The notes under the pieces: model-generated | Told to the model about the DNA's origin: nothing | Seen by the model: the letters and a program-made list of their open reading frames with translations, nothing else | Databases searched by the model: none | Position numbers and translations under genes: made by a program | NCBI GenBank assembly: GCA_051744845.1 | Contig: JBNJDJ010000097.1 | Coordinates: 1 to 5,350, forward strand | DNA from: JBNJDJ01 sp051744845 | Lineage (GTDB): Bacteria > Bacillota > Clostridia > Peptostreptococcales > Acidaminobacteraceae | Direction: 5' to 3' | Length of the DNA: 5,350 nt | In this document: one piece after another, positions 1-5,170 of the stretch | Layout of the letters: the number at the start of each line of letters is the position of its first letter | How positions within the stretch are numbered: the first letter of the stretch is position 1

Positions 1-155
1 TTAGTAATTCCATTATTTACCATATTTGATAATATAAAGTCTATAACTCTATAACGTCCAGCAAAAGGCAATCCTGCTATTGGACGAACTTTTGTTAATT
101 GTTTAATATTATCTTCTTCTTCACTTAAATTTATTATTCCAAGACAATTTTTCAA
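1..155 (-). CDS. glgD: GlgD, ADP-glucose pyrophosphorylase-like subunit (N-terminal part, runs off the left edge)
   Basis: Only the first 51 codons lie in the window. They align by eye with the start of the neighbouring GlgC: RYRVIDFILSN (34-44) matches GlgC KYRIIDFALSN. The nucleotide-binding signature GGxGxRL of GlgC is replaced by NLSEEED (9-15), and the conserved lysine of GlgC (K28) aligns with an isoleucine (I26). That pattern defines GlgD, the paralogue of Bacillota which has lost catalytic residues and is known from studied species to associate with GlgC and modulate its activity. The start is TTG at 155-153. The reading frame opens there, GGAGG lies 5 bases upstream, and no in-frame ATG comes before residue 45, inside the conserved core. 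It begins 9 bases after the glgC stop, so it is the third gene of the operon. The rest of the protein cannot be assessed. Confidence 0.9.
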   Translation of the reverse strand, partial: MKNCLGIINLSEEEDNIKQLTKVRPIAGLPFAGRYRVIDFILSNMVNNGIT

Positions 156-160
156 AATAA

Positions 161-165
161 CCTCC
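161..165 (-). promoter_or_regulatory. Ribosome binding site of glgD, overlapping the glgC stop codon
   Basis: The minus strand reads TAGGAGG, so the last base of the glgC TAG stop is the first G of the Shine-Dalgarno GGAGG. It is 5 bases from the TTG start of glgD. This fixes the TTG as the start and suggests that ribosomes finishing glgC reinitiate on glgD, giving coupled synthesis of the two partners. Confidence 0.8.
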
Positions 166-1295
166 TATTCTACAACGCCTAAAGAGTCTTTAGCGATTAA
201 TGTGATTTCTTTATTATCTTCATCTCCGATTATTTCACCAGATTCAACAACGATATCATTAGATATGATTGATTTATAAATTTTTGCCCCTTTTTTAATG
301 ACTACATTTGGCATAATTATTGAATCTTTAACAACGGCATCTTTGTGAATATCGACATTTGGAAAAATCATAGAATTTTTTACTGTTCCATCTATATAAC
401 ATCCTTCATTAACCATCGAATGTTTAATAATAGCATTTTCACTAACTATTTGTGGTGGTAAATTAGCATTTCTAGAATATATTCTCCAATCGTCATCAAA
501 AATATTAATTGGGCTATTTTCTTGTAAAAGTTCCATATTTCCTTCCCAGAAACTTTCAATAGTGCCTACATCTCTCCAATAGCCTTCAAATTCATAAGCA
601 TACATTTTATTACCATCTGCAAGCATTTTAGGTAATATATCATGGCCAAAATCAGTACAATCATTTGGATCTTGTTCTAAATATTTTTTTAAATTTTGCC
701 AATTGAAAATATATATTCCCATTGAAGCAAGATCATTTTTAGGTTCGTCTGGTTTTTCATCAAATTCATATATTTCTAGATCCTTTTCAGTATTAAGTAT
801 TCCAAATCTAGAAGCTTCTTTTAAAGGAACTTTCATAGAACTAACAGTAACATCAGCATCTTTTTCTTTATGGAATTTTAACATTTTTCTATAATCCATT
901 TTATAAATATGGTCTCCTGATAAAACTAAAACATATTCTGGATTATACATTTCAATAAAATGGATATTTTCATAAATAGCATGTGCAGTTCCTTCAAACC
1001 ATTGTCCACCTTTATCAGAAACATAAGGCGGTAAAACTTTAATTCCTCCGCGTGTTCTATCTAAATCCCAAGGTTTTCCAATTCCTATATGAGCATTTAA
1101 AGCTAGGGGATGATATTGAGTTAATACACCTATAGTATCAATTCCAGAATTTGAACAATTACTTAAAGCAAAATCGATAATCCTGTATTTTCCGCCGTAT
1201 GGTACAGCAGGTTTGGCCATTTTAGTAGTAAGCCTTTTTAATCTTGAACCTTTACCACCGGCTAAAATCATAGCTATCATTTCTTTTTTGATCAT
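165..1295 (-). CDS. glgC: Glucose-1-phosphate adenylyltransferase (ADP-glucose pyrophosphorylase), catalytic subunit
   Basis: A cytoplasmic enzyme making ADP-glucose and pyrophosphate from ATP and glucose-1-phosphate, the committed step of bacterial glycogen synthesis. The 376-residue length is normal for the Bacillota form. The N-terminal nucleotidyltransferase domain (about 5-260) carries LAGGKGSRL (11-19) for the nucleotide phosphates, K28 in AKPAVP, WFEGTAHAIYEN (99-110), SGDHIYKMDY (126-135) with metal-binding D128, FDEKP (178-182) whose K181 matches the glucose-1-phosphate-binding lysine of E. coli (K195), and YWRDVGTIESFWEGN (239-253). The C-terminal part (about 280-365) shows the short repeated strand pattern of a left-handed beta-helix. 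The ATG overlaps the glgB stop (ATGA), with GGAGG 4 bases before it. M6 is an alternative start, but M1 has the better spacing. All catalytic motifs are present, so this is the active partner of the degenerate GlgD. Confidence 0.97.
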   Translation of the reverse strand: MIKKEMIAMILAGGKGSRLKRLTTKMAKPAVPYGGKYRIIDFALSNCSNSGIDTIGVLTQYHPLALNAHIGIGKPWDLDRTRGGIKVLPPYVSDKGGQWFEGTAHAIYENIHFIEMYNPEYVLVLSGDHIYKMDYRKMLKFHKEKDADVTVSSMKVPLKEASRFGILNTEKDLEIYEFDEKPDEPKNDLASMGIYIFNWQNLKKYLEQDPNDCTDFGHDILPKMLADGNKMYAYEFEGYWRDVGTIESFWEGNMELLQENSPINIFDDDWRIYSRNANLPPQIVSENAIIKHSMVNEGCYIDGTVKNSMIFPNVDIHKDAVVKDSIIMPNVVIKKGAKIYKSIISNDIVVESGEIIGDEDNKEITLIAKDSLGVVE

Positions 1296-3148
1296 TTTTC
1301 CTCCTTTAATTTTAAAATTGTCACGCCTAATGGAGGCACAGTTATATCAATAACATTACTATAACCATGCATAGGCTTTTCATAACTTTCGATTTTTTGA
1401 TTATTAACTTTGTTTGCACCACCATAAGCTTCTAAATCACTATTAAACTCTTCAATATATATACCCGGTTTATTAACTCCTAAACTATAATTTATCAAAG
1501 TTTCAGGTGTAAAATTACAAACAATAATTAAACTGTTTCCATTTTTATTTTTTCTCATAAATGATAAAACAAAATGTTTTTCACAAGTGTGATTGATCCA
1601 TTCAAATCCATCAAAACTAGTGTCAAGTTCATATAATTCATTGTTTTCTAGATAGAAATTATTTAAATCTTTTGTAAATTCTAACATTTTTCCGTGTTTT
1701 TCATATTTTTCAGGTAAAAACCAATCTAGTTCTTCCCATTCATTCCATTCAATAAATTGACCGAATTCTCCACCCATAAATAACATTTTTTTACCTGGAT
1801 GAGTCATTAAATATGTTAATAATAATCTTAGATTAGCAAATTTTTGCCAGTAGTCACCAGGCATTTTATTTATAAGTGACTTTTTACCATGAACGACTTC
1901 ATCATGGGAAAGTGGTAAAATAAAATTTTCACTAAATGCATAAGTGATTGAAAAGGTTAATAAATCAGAGTGATATTTCCTATATATAGGTTCTAGTTCG
2001 AAAAATTCTAAAACATCATTCATCCAACCCATATTCCATTTAAAGTTAAACCCTAATCCATCTTTATCAACTGGTGAAGTAACTAAAGGCCATGTACTTG
2101 ATTCTTCGGCAATCATTAATACATTTTCATAATTTGAAAAAATTGCTTTGTTTAATTTTTTTATTAAATCAATAGCTGGTTGGTTATGAGTTCCATCATC
2201 TTTGTAAAGCATATGAGCAACTGCGTCTACTCTAATACCATCTATATGGAATTTATCTAATAAAAGCATTGCACTGGATATTAAAAAGGAAATAACTTCA
2301 TTTTTACTATAATCAAAATTTAATGTATCCCATTGAATATTATTAGCTAATTTAGAATCAGCAGATTCATAAAGAGGGCTTCCATCAAATTTTCTTAATC
2401 CATGGTCATCCTTACAAAAATGACAAGGTACCCAATCTACAATAACACCAATATTTTCTTGATGTAATTTATCTACTAAGTACATAAAATCATCTGGAGT
2501 ACCATATCTAGAAGTAATAGAAAAATATCCAGTTATTTGATAACCCCAACTTCCGTCAAATGGATGTTCATATAAAGGCATAAACTCAACATGTGTATAG
2601 TTATATTTTTTAAGATATGGTATTAATTTATCAACCAAATCTTTATAACTAAGTGGATTTCCATCTTCATCTTTTTTCCAAGACATAATATTCATCTCAT
2701 AAATATTAATTGGCTTACCATATGGTTTAGTATCTTTTCGATTTTTCATCCATTTATTATCATTCCAACTATATTTATTAATATTGAAAGTTTTAGAAGC
2801 AGTATTAGGTCTTACTTCACTATAAAAAGCATATGGATCGGATTTGATTAACTCTTTTCCATCAAAAGTAATAATTTTATATTTATAATTTTCTAATTCT
2901 TTTAAACTTTTAACATTTACATTCCAAAGCCCATTTGAAGTAATCTTTTTCATCTTAGTACCTTGCCAATTATTAAAATCACCAACTAGATAAACTTCTT
3001 TAGCATGAGGAGCAAAAACTATAAATCTGTATCCATTTTTAAGTTTCTTAGTACCTAAAAAATTATATGACTTAAAGTTTTCACCTTTATGAAATAAATG
3101 TTTATCAAATTTTATATCTTCCGAATTAATATAATTAATATCTTCCAA
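1292..3148 (-). CDS. glgB: 1,4-alpha-glucan (glycogen) branching enzyme
   Basis: Transfers a short alpha-1,4-glucan chain to an O6 position, creating the alpha-1,6 branches of glycogen (GH13 family, cytoplasmic). At 618 residues it is the short form, with no extra N-terminal N1 domain. A CBM48-type beta-sandwich spans about 30-115 (APHAKEVYLVGDFNNW, 46-61). The TIM barrel spans about 145-500 and has VEFMPLYEHPFDGSWGYQ (187-204), region I VDWVPCHF (237-244), the nucleophile D308 in GIRVDAV, the acid/base E348 in IAEES, and the third carboxylate D416 in LSHDEVVHGK. A C-terminal beta domain follows. The start is TTG (3148-3146), backed by AAGGAGG 9 bases upstream; the next Met is residue 65, inside the CBM48. 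It is the first gene of the operon and overlaps glgC by 4 bases. C242 and C245 form a CxxC around conserved H243. No damage to the frame is seen. Confidence 0.97.
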   Translation of the reverse strand: MEDINYINSEDIKFDKHLFHKGENFKSYNFLGTKKLKNGYRFIVFAPHAKEVYLVGDFNNWQGTKMKKITSNGLWNVNVKSLKELENYKYKIITFDGKELIKSDPYAFYSEVRPNTASKTFNINKYSWNDNKWMKNRKDTKPYGKPINIYEMNIMSWKKDEDGNPLSYKDLVDKLIPYLKKYNYTHVEFMPLYEHPFDGSWGYQITGYFSITSRYGTPDDFMYLVDKLHQENIGVIVDWVPCHFCKDDHGLRKFDGSPLYESADSKLANNIQWDTLNFDYSKNEVISFLISSAMLLLDKFHIDGIRVDAVAHMLYKDDGTHNQPAIDLIKKLNKAIFSNYENVLMIAEESSTWPLVTSPVDKDGLGFNFKWNMGWMNDVLEFFELEPIYRKYHSDLLTFSITYAFSENFILPLSHDEVVHGKKSLINKMPGDYWQKFANLRLLLTYLMTHPGKKMLFMGGEFGQFIEWNEWEELDWFLPEKYEKHGKMLEFTKDLNNFYLENNELYELDTSFDGFEWINHTCEKHFVLSFMRKNKNGNSLIIVCNFTPETLINYSLGVNKPGIYIEEFNSDLEAYGGANKVNNQKIESYEKPMHGYSNVIDITVPPLGVTILKLKEEK

Positions 3149-3157
3149 TTTAATCGA

Positions 3158-3164
3158 CCTCCTT
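3158..3164 (-). promoter_or_regulatory. Ribosome binding site of glgB (decides the TTG start)
   Basis: The minus strand reads AAGGAGG followed by 9 bases and then TTG. The near-perfect anti-SD match, and the lack of any in-frame ATG before residue 65, place the start at 3148. Confidence 0.85.
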
Positions 3165-3204
3165 TATATTTAATATGTATGATTATAAAATATTACTTAT
3201 ATTA

Positions 3205-3233
3205 ATGATACCAAAAAACTTAATAAATATAAA
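3205..3233 (-). promoter_or_regulatory. Candidate promoter for the glgBCD operon (extended -10)
   Basis: On the minus strand, TTTATA (3233-3228), a 17-base spacer and TATCAT (3210-3205) preceded by TGG give an extended -10 arrangement. The predicted transcript starts near 3198, about 50 bases before the glgB start codon. An alternative, TTCATA-17-TATATT (3254-3226), overlaps it. The region is so AT-rich that such matches arise easily, so the exact promoter is uncertain. Confidence 0.35.
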
Positions 3234-3242
3234 TGTAAATCT

Positions 3243-3260
3243 TAAAAATATGAAAAAAAT
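3243..3260. repeat. 18-base direct repeat, copy 1
   Basis: TAAAAATATGAAAAAAAT occurs here and again exactly 100 bases further on, with no mismatch. It is A-rich, so part of the match may be low complexity. Copy 1 lies between the candidate glgB promoter and the cre box. Confidence 0.6.
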
Positions 3261-3264
3261 AAAA

Positions 3265-3278
3265 TGATATCGTTTTCA
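3265..3278. promoter_or_regulatory. cre box, predicted CcpA operator upstream of glgB
   Basis: Read on the minus strand the 14 bases are TGAAAACGATATCA. These satisfy every specified position of the published cre consensus TGWAANCGNTNWCA, and A/T flanks extend the partial palindrome. The only CG dinucleotide of this AT-rich stretch is at its centre. It lies 117 bases upstream of the glgB start and upstream of both candidate promoters. CcpA could therefore activate from upstream or repress if the real promoter is further back. Linking glycogen synthesis to carbon catabolite control makes biological sense. CcpA itself is not in the window. Confidence 0.65.
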
Positions 3279-3342
3279 TAGCTATATAATTAATGTTAAA
3301 TATAATTATTGATTAATAAAAACAAATAAAAAATTTTTCTTA

Positions 3343-3360
3343 TAAAAATATGAAAAAAAT
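3343..3360. repeat. 18-base direct repeat, copy 2
   Basis: This is the second identical copy of TAAAAATATGAAAAAAAT. It sits about 77 bases upstream of the desulfoferrodoxin -35 box. Its A-tracts could bend DNA, but no function can be assigned. Confidence 0.6.
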
Positions 3361-3436
3361 TAATTTAAATGTTTAATATATAATTTATTAGGTATTAATT
3401 ATAATGGCGGTTAAGTTGTATAGTTTTGAAAATATA

Positions 3437-3465
3437 TTGACAATTTTGTTAAATAATACTATACT
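3437..3465 (+). promoter_or_regulatory. Sigma-A type promoter of the dfx-ftn-rbr operon
   Basis: TTGACA (3437-3442, perfect -35), a 17-base spacer and TATACT (3460-3465, five of six matching TATAAT) form a near-ideal housekeeping promoter. Transcription should begin near 3472, giving a leader of about 60 bases before the dfx start. The strength of the promoter implies that a repressor sets the level, and the dyad at 3470-3484 is the obvious place for one. Confidence 0.82.
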
Positions 3466-3469
3466 ATAT

Positions 3470-3484
3470 TTGTAACTGTTACAA
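3470..3484. promoter_or_regulatory. Perfect 7-1-7 inverted repeat at the dfx transcription start, candidate PerR/FUR-family operator
   Basis: TTGTAAC-T-GTTACAA is a perfect dyad covering about -2 to +13 relative to the predicted start, a position where a bound protein would block transcription. The 7-1-7 layout is that of FUR-family boxes. It agrees with the PerR consensus TTATAATNATTATAA at 10 of 14 specified positions, and the four differences are symmetrical. PerR is known to repress desulfoferrodoxin and rubrerythrin genes in Clostridium acetobutylicum, which fits the genes downstream. Another repressor family with the same symmetry is possible. Confidence 0.5.
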
Positions 3485-3532
3485 TCTTGTAAATTGTAAA
3501 AACAGATAAAAATTTAGAACAAGGAGGATTTT

Positions 3533-3916
3533 ATGGCTAAGTTAGAAGGTATTTATACGTGTGATTTATGTGGAAATGTTGTTGAAGTTTTACATGAAGG
3601 TGCTGGAACTTTAGTATGTTGTGGTGAAGATATGAAATTATTAGAAGAAAAGACTGAAGATTCAAGTACTGAAAAACATGTTCCGTATATTGAGAAAATT
3701 GATGGTGGATTTAAAGTTAAAATTGGTGAAAATACTGAACATCCAATGACAGAAGACCATTATATAGAAATGATAGAATTAATTGCAGATGGAAAAGTTT
3801 ATAGACAAAAGCTATGTCCAGAAGATAAACCTGAAGCTATTTTCATGGTAGAAGCTGATGAAGTTAAAGCTAGAGAATATTGTAATATCCATGGTTTATG
3901 GGTTAATGAATTATAA
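3533..3916 (+). CDS. dfx: Desulfoferrodoxin (two-iron superoxide reductase)
   Basis: Reduces superoxide to hydrogen peroxide without releasing oxygen, using electrons usually supplied by rubredoxin; cytoplasmic. The 127-residue length fits the two-domain class. The N-terminal desulforedoxin domain (about 1-36) has the four iron ligands C10, C13, C29 and C30 (CxxC, then CC). The C-terminal domain carries the reactive Fe(His)4Cys centre: H49 in EKHVP, H70 in EHP, H76 in EDHYIE, C117 and H120 in YCNIHGLW. E47 and K48, known to matter for catalysis and superoxide attraction in the family, are both present. The start is ATG with AAGGAGG 5 bases upstream. It is the first gene of a three-gene operon with ferritin and rubrerythrin. 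No rubredoxin or rubredoxin reductase gene is in the window, so the electron donor must be encoded elsewhere. Confidence 0.97.
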   Translation: MAKLEGIYTCDLCGNVVEVLHEGAGTLVCCGEDMKLLEEKTEDSSTEKHVPYIEKIDGGFKVKIGENTEHPMTEDHYIEMIELIADGKVYRQKLCPEDKPEAIFMVEADEVKAREYCNIHGLWVNEL

Positions 3917-3938
3917 ATAAGAAATTTTAGGAGGCATT

Positions 3939-4451
3939 ATGAATAAAAAAATACAAAAAGCATTAAATGAACAAATAAATAAAGAATATTACTCGGCATA
4001 TCTATATTTAGCTATGTCAAATCAATGTGTAGATATGAATTTAGATGGTTTTGCTAATTGGACTAGAATCCAATATGAAGAGGAAGTTACTCATGCACTA
4101 AAAATAATGGACTTTATTAATGAAAGAGGTGGAAGAGTTAAATTAGAGGCTTTAGATAAACCTCAATTTGAATGGGATACACTTTTAGAAATGTTCGAAG
4201 ATGTTTTAGAACATGAAAAGTTCATTACAAAAAGTATTAATGAATTAGTTGAATTAGCTATGGAAGAAAAAGACTATGCTACTAATAGTATGCTACAATG
4301 GTATGTAGATGAACAAGTAGAAGAAGAAGCTAATGCTTCTGAAATTTTAGAAAAATTAGAAATGATAGGAGATAATAACTCAGGAATCTTTATGTTAGAT
4401 TCTAAGTTAGCTAATAGGGTATTTGTAGATGAAACAAAAGAAGAAGCTTAA
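3939..4451 (+). CDS. ftn: Non-haem bacterial ferritin
   Basis: Oxidises Fe(II) and stores it as a ferric mineral inside a 24-subunit cytoplasmic shell, lowering the free iron that would react with peroxide. At 170 residues it has the usual length of the FtnA type. The four-helix bundle carries a complete ferroxidase centre: E16, E49 and H52 (EExxH type, EEEVTH), E93, Q126 and E129. E125 (E. coli E126 equivalent) is also kept, which would complete the third iron site. LQWYVDEQVEEE (119-130) is the typical ferritin helix. No methionine ligand of bacterioferritin haem is placed as expected, so it is not Bfr. The start is ATG with AGGAGG 4 bases before it. It follows dfx by 22 bases and precedes rubrerythrin by 18, clearly in the same operon and probably under the same promoter. 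Confidence 0.95.
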   Translation: MNKKIQKALNEQINKEYYSAYLYLAMSNQCVDMNLDGFANWTRIQYEEEVTHALKIMDFINERGGRVKLEALDKPQFEWDTLLEMFEDVLEHEKFITKSINELVELAMEEKDYATNSMLQWYVDEQVEEEANASEILEKLEMIGDNNSGIFMLDSKLANRVFVDETKEEA

Positions 4452-4469
4452 ATATAATAGGAGATAAAT

Positions 4470-5045
4470 ATGAATTCAATTAAAGGAACTAAAACAGAAA
4501 AAAATTTACTTAAAGCTTTTGCAGGGGAATCGCAAGCTAGAACAAGATATGTTTTCTTTGCTAAAAAAGCTAGAGAAGAAGGTTATATGCAAATAGCAGA
4601 TATTTTTGAAGAAACTGCGATGAATGAAAAATATCATGCAGAAGCATTTTTTAAGTTTTTAGAAGGTGGAGACTTAGAAATAAATGCAGCATATCCTGCT
4701 GGCAAGATAGGAACTACTTTAGAAAATCTTAAAGCAGCTGCAATGGGAGAAAATGAAGAGCATTCAGAATTATATCCTCATTTTGCTAAAGTTGCTAAAG
4801 AAGAAGGTTTTAATAAAGTTGCTGCTACATTTAATTTTGTTGCTGATGTAGAAAAGGAACATGAAAAAAGATACAATAAATTAGCAGAGAATATTGAAAA
4901 ATCGAAAGTGTTTAAAAAAGACAAAAATACAAAATGGAAATGTGGAAAATGCGGATATGTTCATGAAGGAAATGAAGCTCCAAATATTTGTCCAAGTTGT
5001 AAATATCATAAAGAAAATTTCGAAGTTAAAGCATATAATTATTAA
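4470..5045 (+). CDS. rbr: Rubrerythrin (NADH-linked peroxide reductase)
   Basis: Reduces hydrogen peroxide to water at a diiron centre, with electrons passed through its own rubredoxin domain; a main peroxidase of anaerobes. The protein has the classic order and length (191 residues). The four-helix domain (about 1-140) has diiron ligands E20, E53 and H56 (ExxH), E94 and E97 (GENEEH), and E128 and H131 (EKEH). The C-terminal rubredoxin domain (about 153-191) has C158, C161, C174 and C177 in CGKCGY and CPSC. It is therefore not the reversed (rubredoxin-first) form. The start is ATG with AGGAG 6 bases upstream. It is the last gene of the operon: it removes the peroxide made by desulfoferrodoxin, and a terminator follows its stop directly. 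Confidence 0.97.
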   Translation: MNSIKGTKTEKNLLKAFAGESQARTRYVFFAKKAREEGYMQIADIFEETAMNEKYHAEAFFKFLEGGDLEINAAYPAGKIGTTLENLKAAAMGENEEHSELYPHFAKVAKEEGFNKVAATFNFVADVEKEHEKRYNKLAENIEKSKVFKKDKNTKWKCGKCGYVHEGNEAPNICPSCKYHKENFEVKAYNY

Positions 5046-5058
5046 TATAATTAATTTT

Positions 5059-5089
5059 AAAGGCAAGCTTAATAGGCTTGTCTTTTTTT
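5059..5089 (+). terminator. Intrinsic terminator after rubrerythrin
   Basis: AAAGGCAAGC (5059-5068) pairs with GCTTGTCTTT (5076-5085) as a 10-base-pair stem with one G-U pair and a 7-base loop. A run of seven T (5083-5089) follows. It lies 14 bases past the rbr stop, so it ends the dfx-ftn-rbr transcript and separates it from clpB. Confidence 0.88.
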
Positions 5090-5090
5090 G

Positions 5091-5119
5091 TTGATTTTTT
5101 TAAAAAAATATGTTATAAA
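5091..5119 (+). promoter_or_regulatory. Candidate clpB promoter with extended -10
   Basis: TTGATT (5091-5096), a 17-base spacer and TATAAA (5114-5119) preceded by TGT make an extended -10 promoter directly after the terminator. A second extended -10 motif, TGGTATAAA, sits 20 bases downstream (5131-5139) but lacks a good -35. I see no CIRCE element (TTAGCACTC/GAGTGCTAA) and no CtsR-type GTCAAA repeats between here and the clpB start, so heat control is not evident from this leader. Confidence 0.45.
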
Positions 5120-5170
5120 TTAAAAAAAAATGGTATAAATACTTTTGAGATTAAATAAAAGGAGGTATTT

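Larger units (their letters stand above)
3149..3532. other. Divergent intergenic region between the glycogen and oxygen-defence operons
   Basis: 384 bases without a credible gene: no reading frame here has both a ribosome binding site and useful length. It contains the glgB leader, the cre box, two copies of an 18-base repeat, and the dfx promoter with its dyad. The stretch from about 3280 to 3340 and from 3361 to 3430 is plain AT-rich sequence in which I see nothing convincing. No terminator is expected between divergent genes and none is seen. Confidence 0.8.

Noticed and set aside
703..894. Plus-strand open frame of 63 codons inside glgC
   Set aside because: It lies wholly antisense to the well-conserved glgC and has no recognisable product. 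It is a chance frame.
3398..3403. TATAAT on the minus strand as a far-upstream glgB -10 box
   Set aside because: No acceptable -35 hexamer lies at 16-18 bases, and it is about 250 bases from the glgB start.
3398..3404. ATTATAA as a second PerR half-site upstream of dfx
   Set aside because: The opposite half (3390-3396) matches only 3 of 7 positions, and such heptamers are expected by chance here.
3446..3452. TTGTTAA as a Rex (NADH-sensing repressor) half-site in the dfx promoter
   Set aside because: The matching TTAACAA arm at the required spacing downstream is missing, so a full Rex operator is not supported.
3472..3532. Riboswitch or structured leader for the dfx operon
   Set aside because: The predicted leader is only about 60 bases, AT-rich, and shows no stem beyond the short operator-like dyad.
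4881..5094. Short open frames on both strands over the 3' end of rubrerythrin and its terminator
   Set aside because: They overlap the intact rubredoxin domain in other frames and run into the terminator. The translations are low-complexity, as expected from AT-rich DNA.
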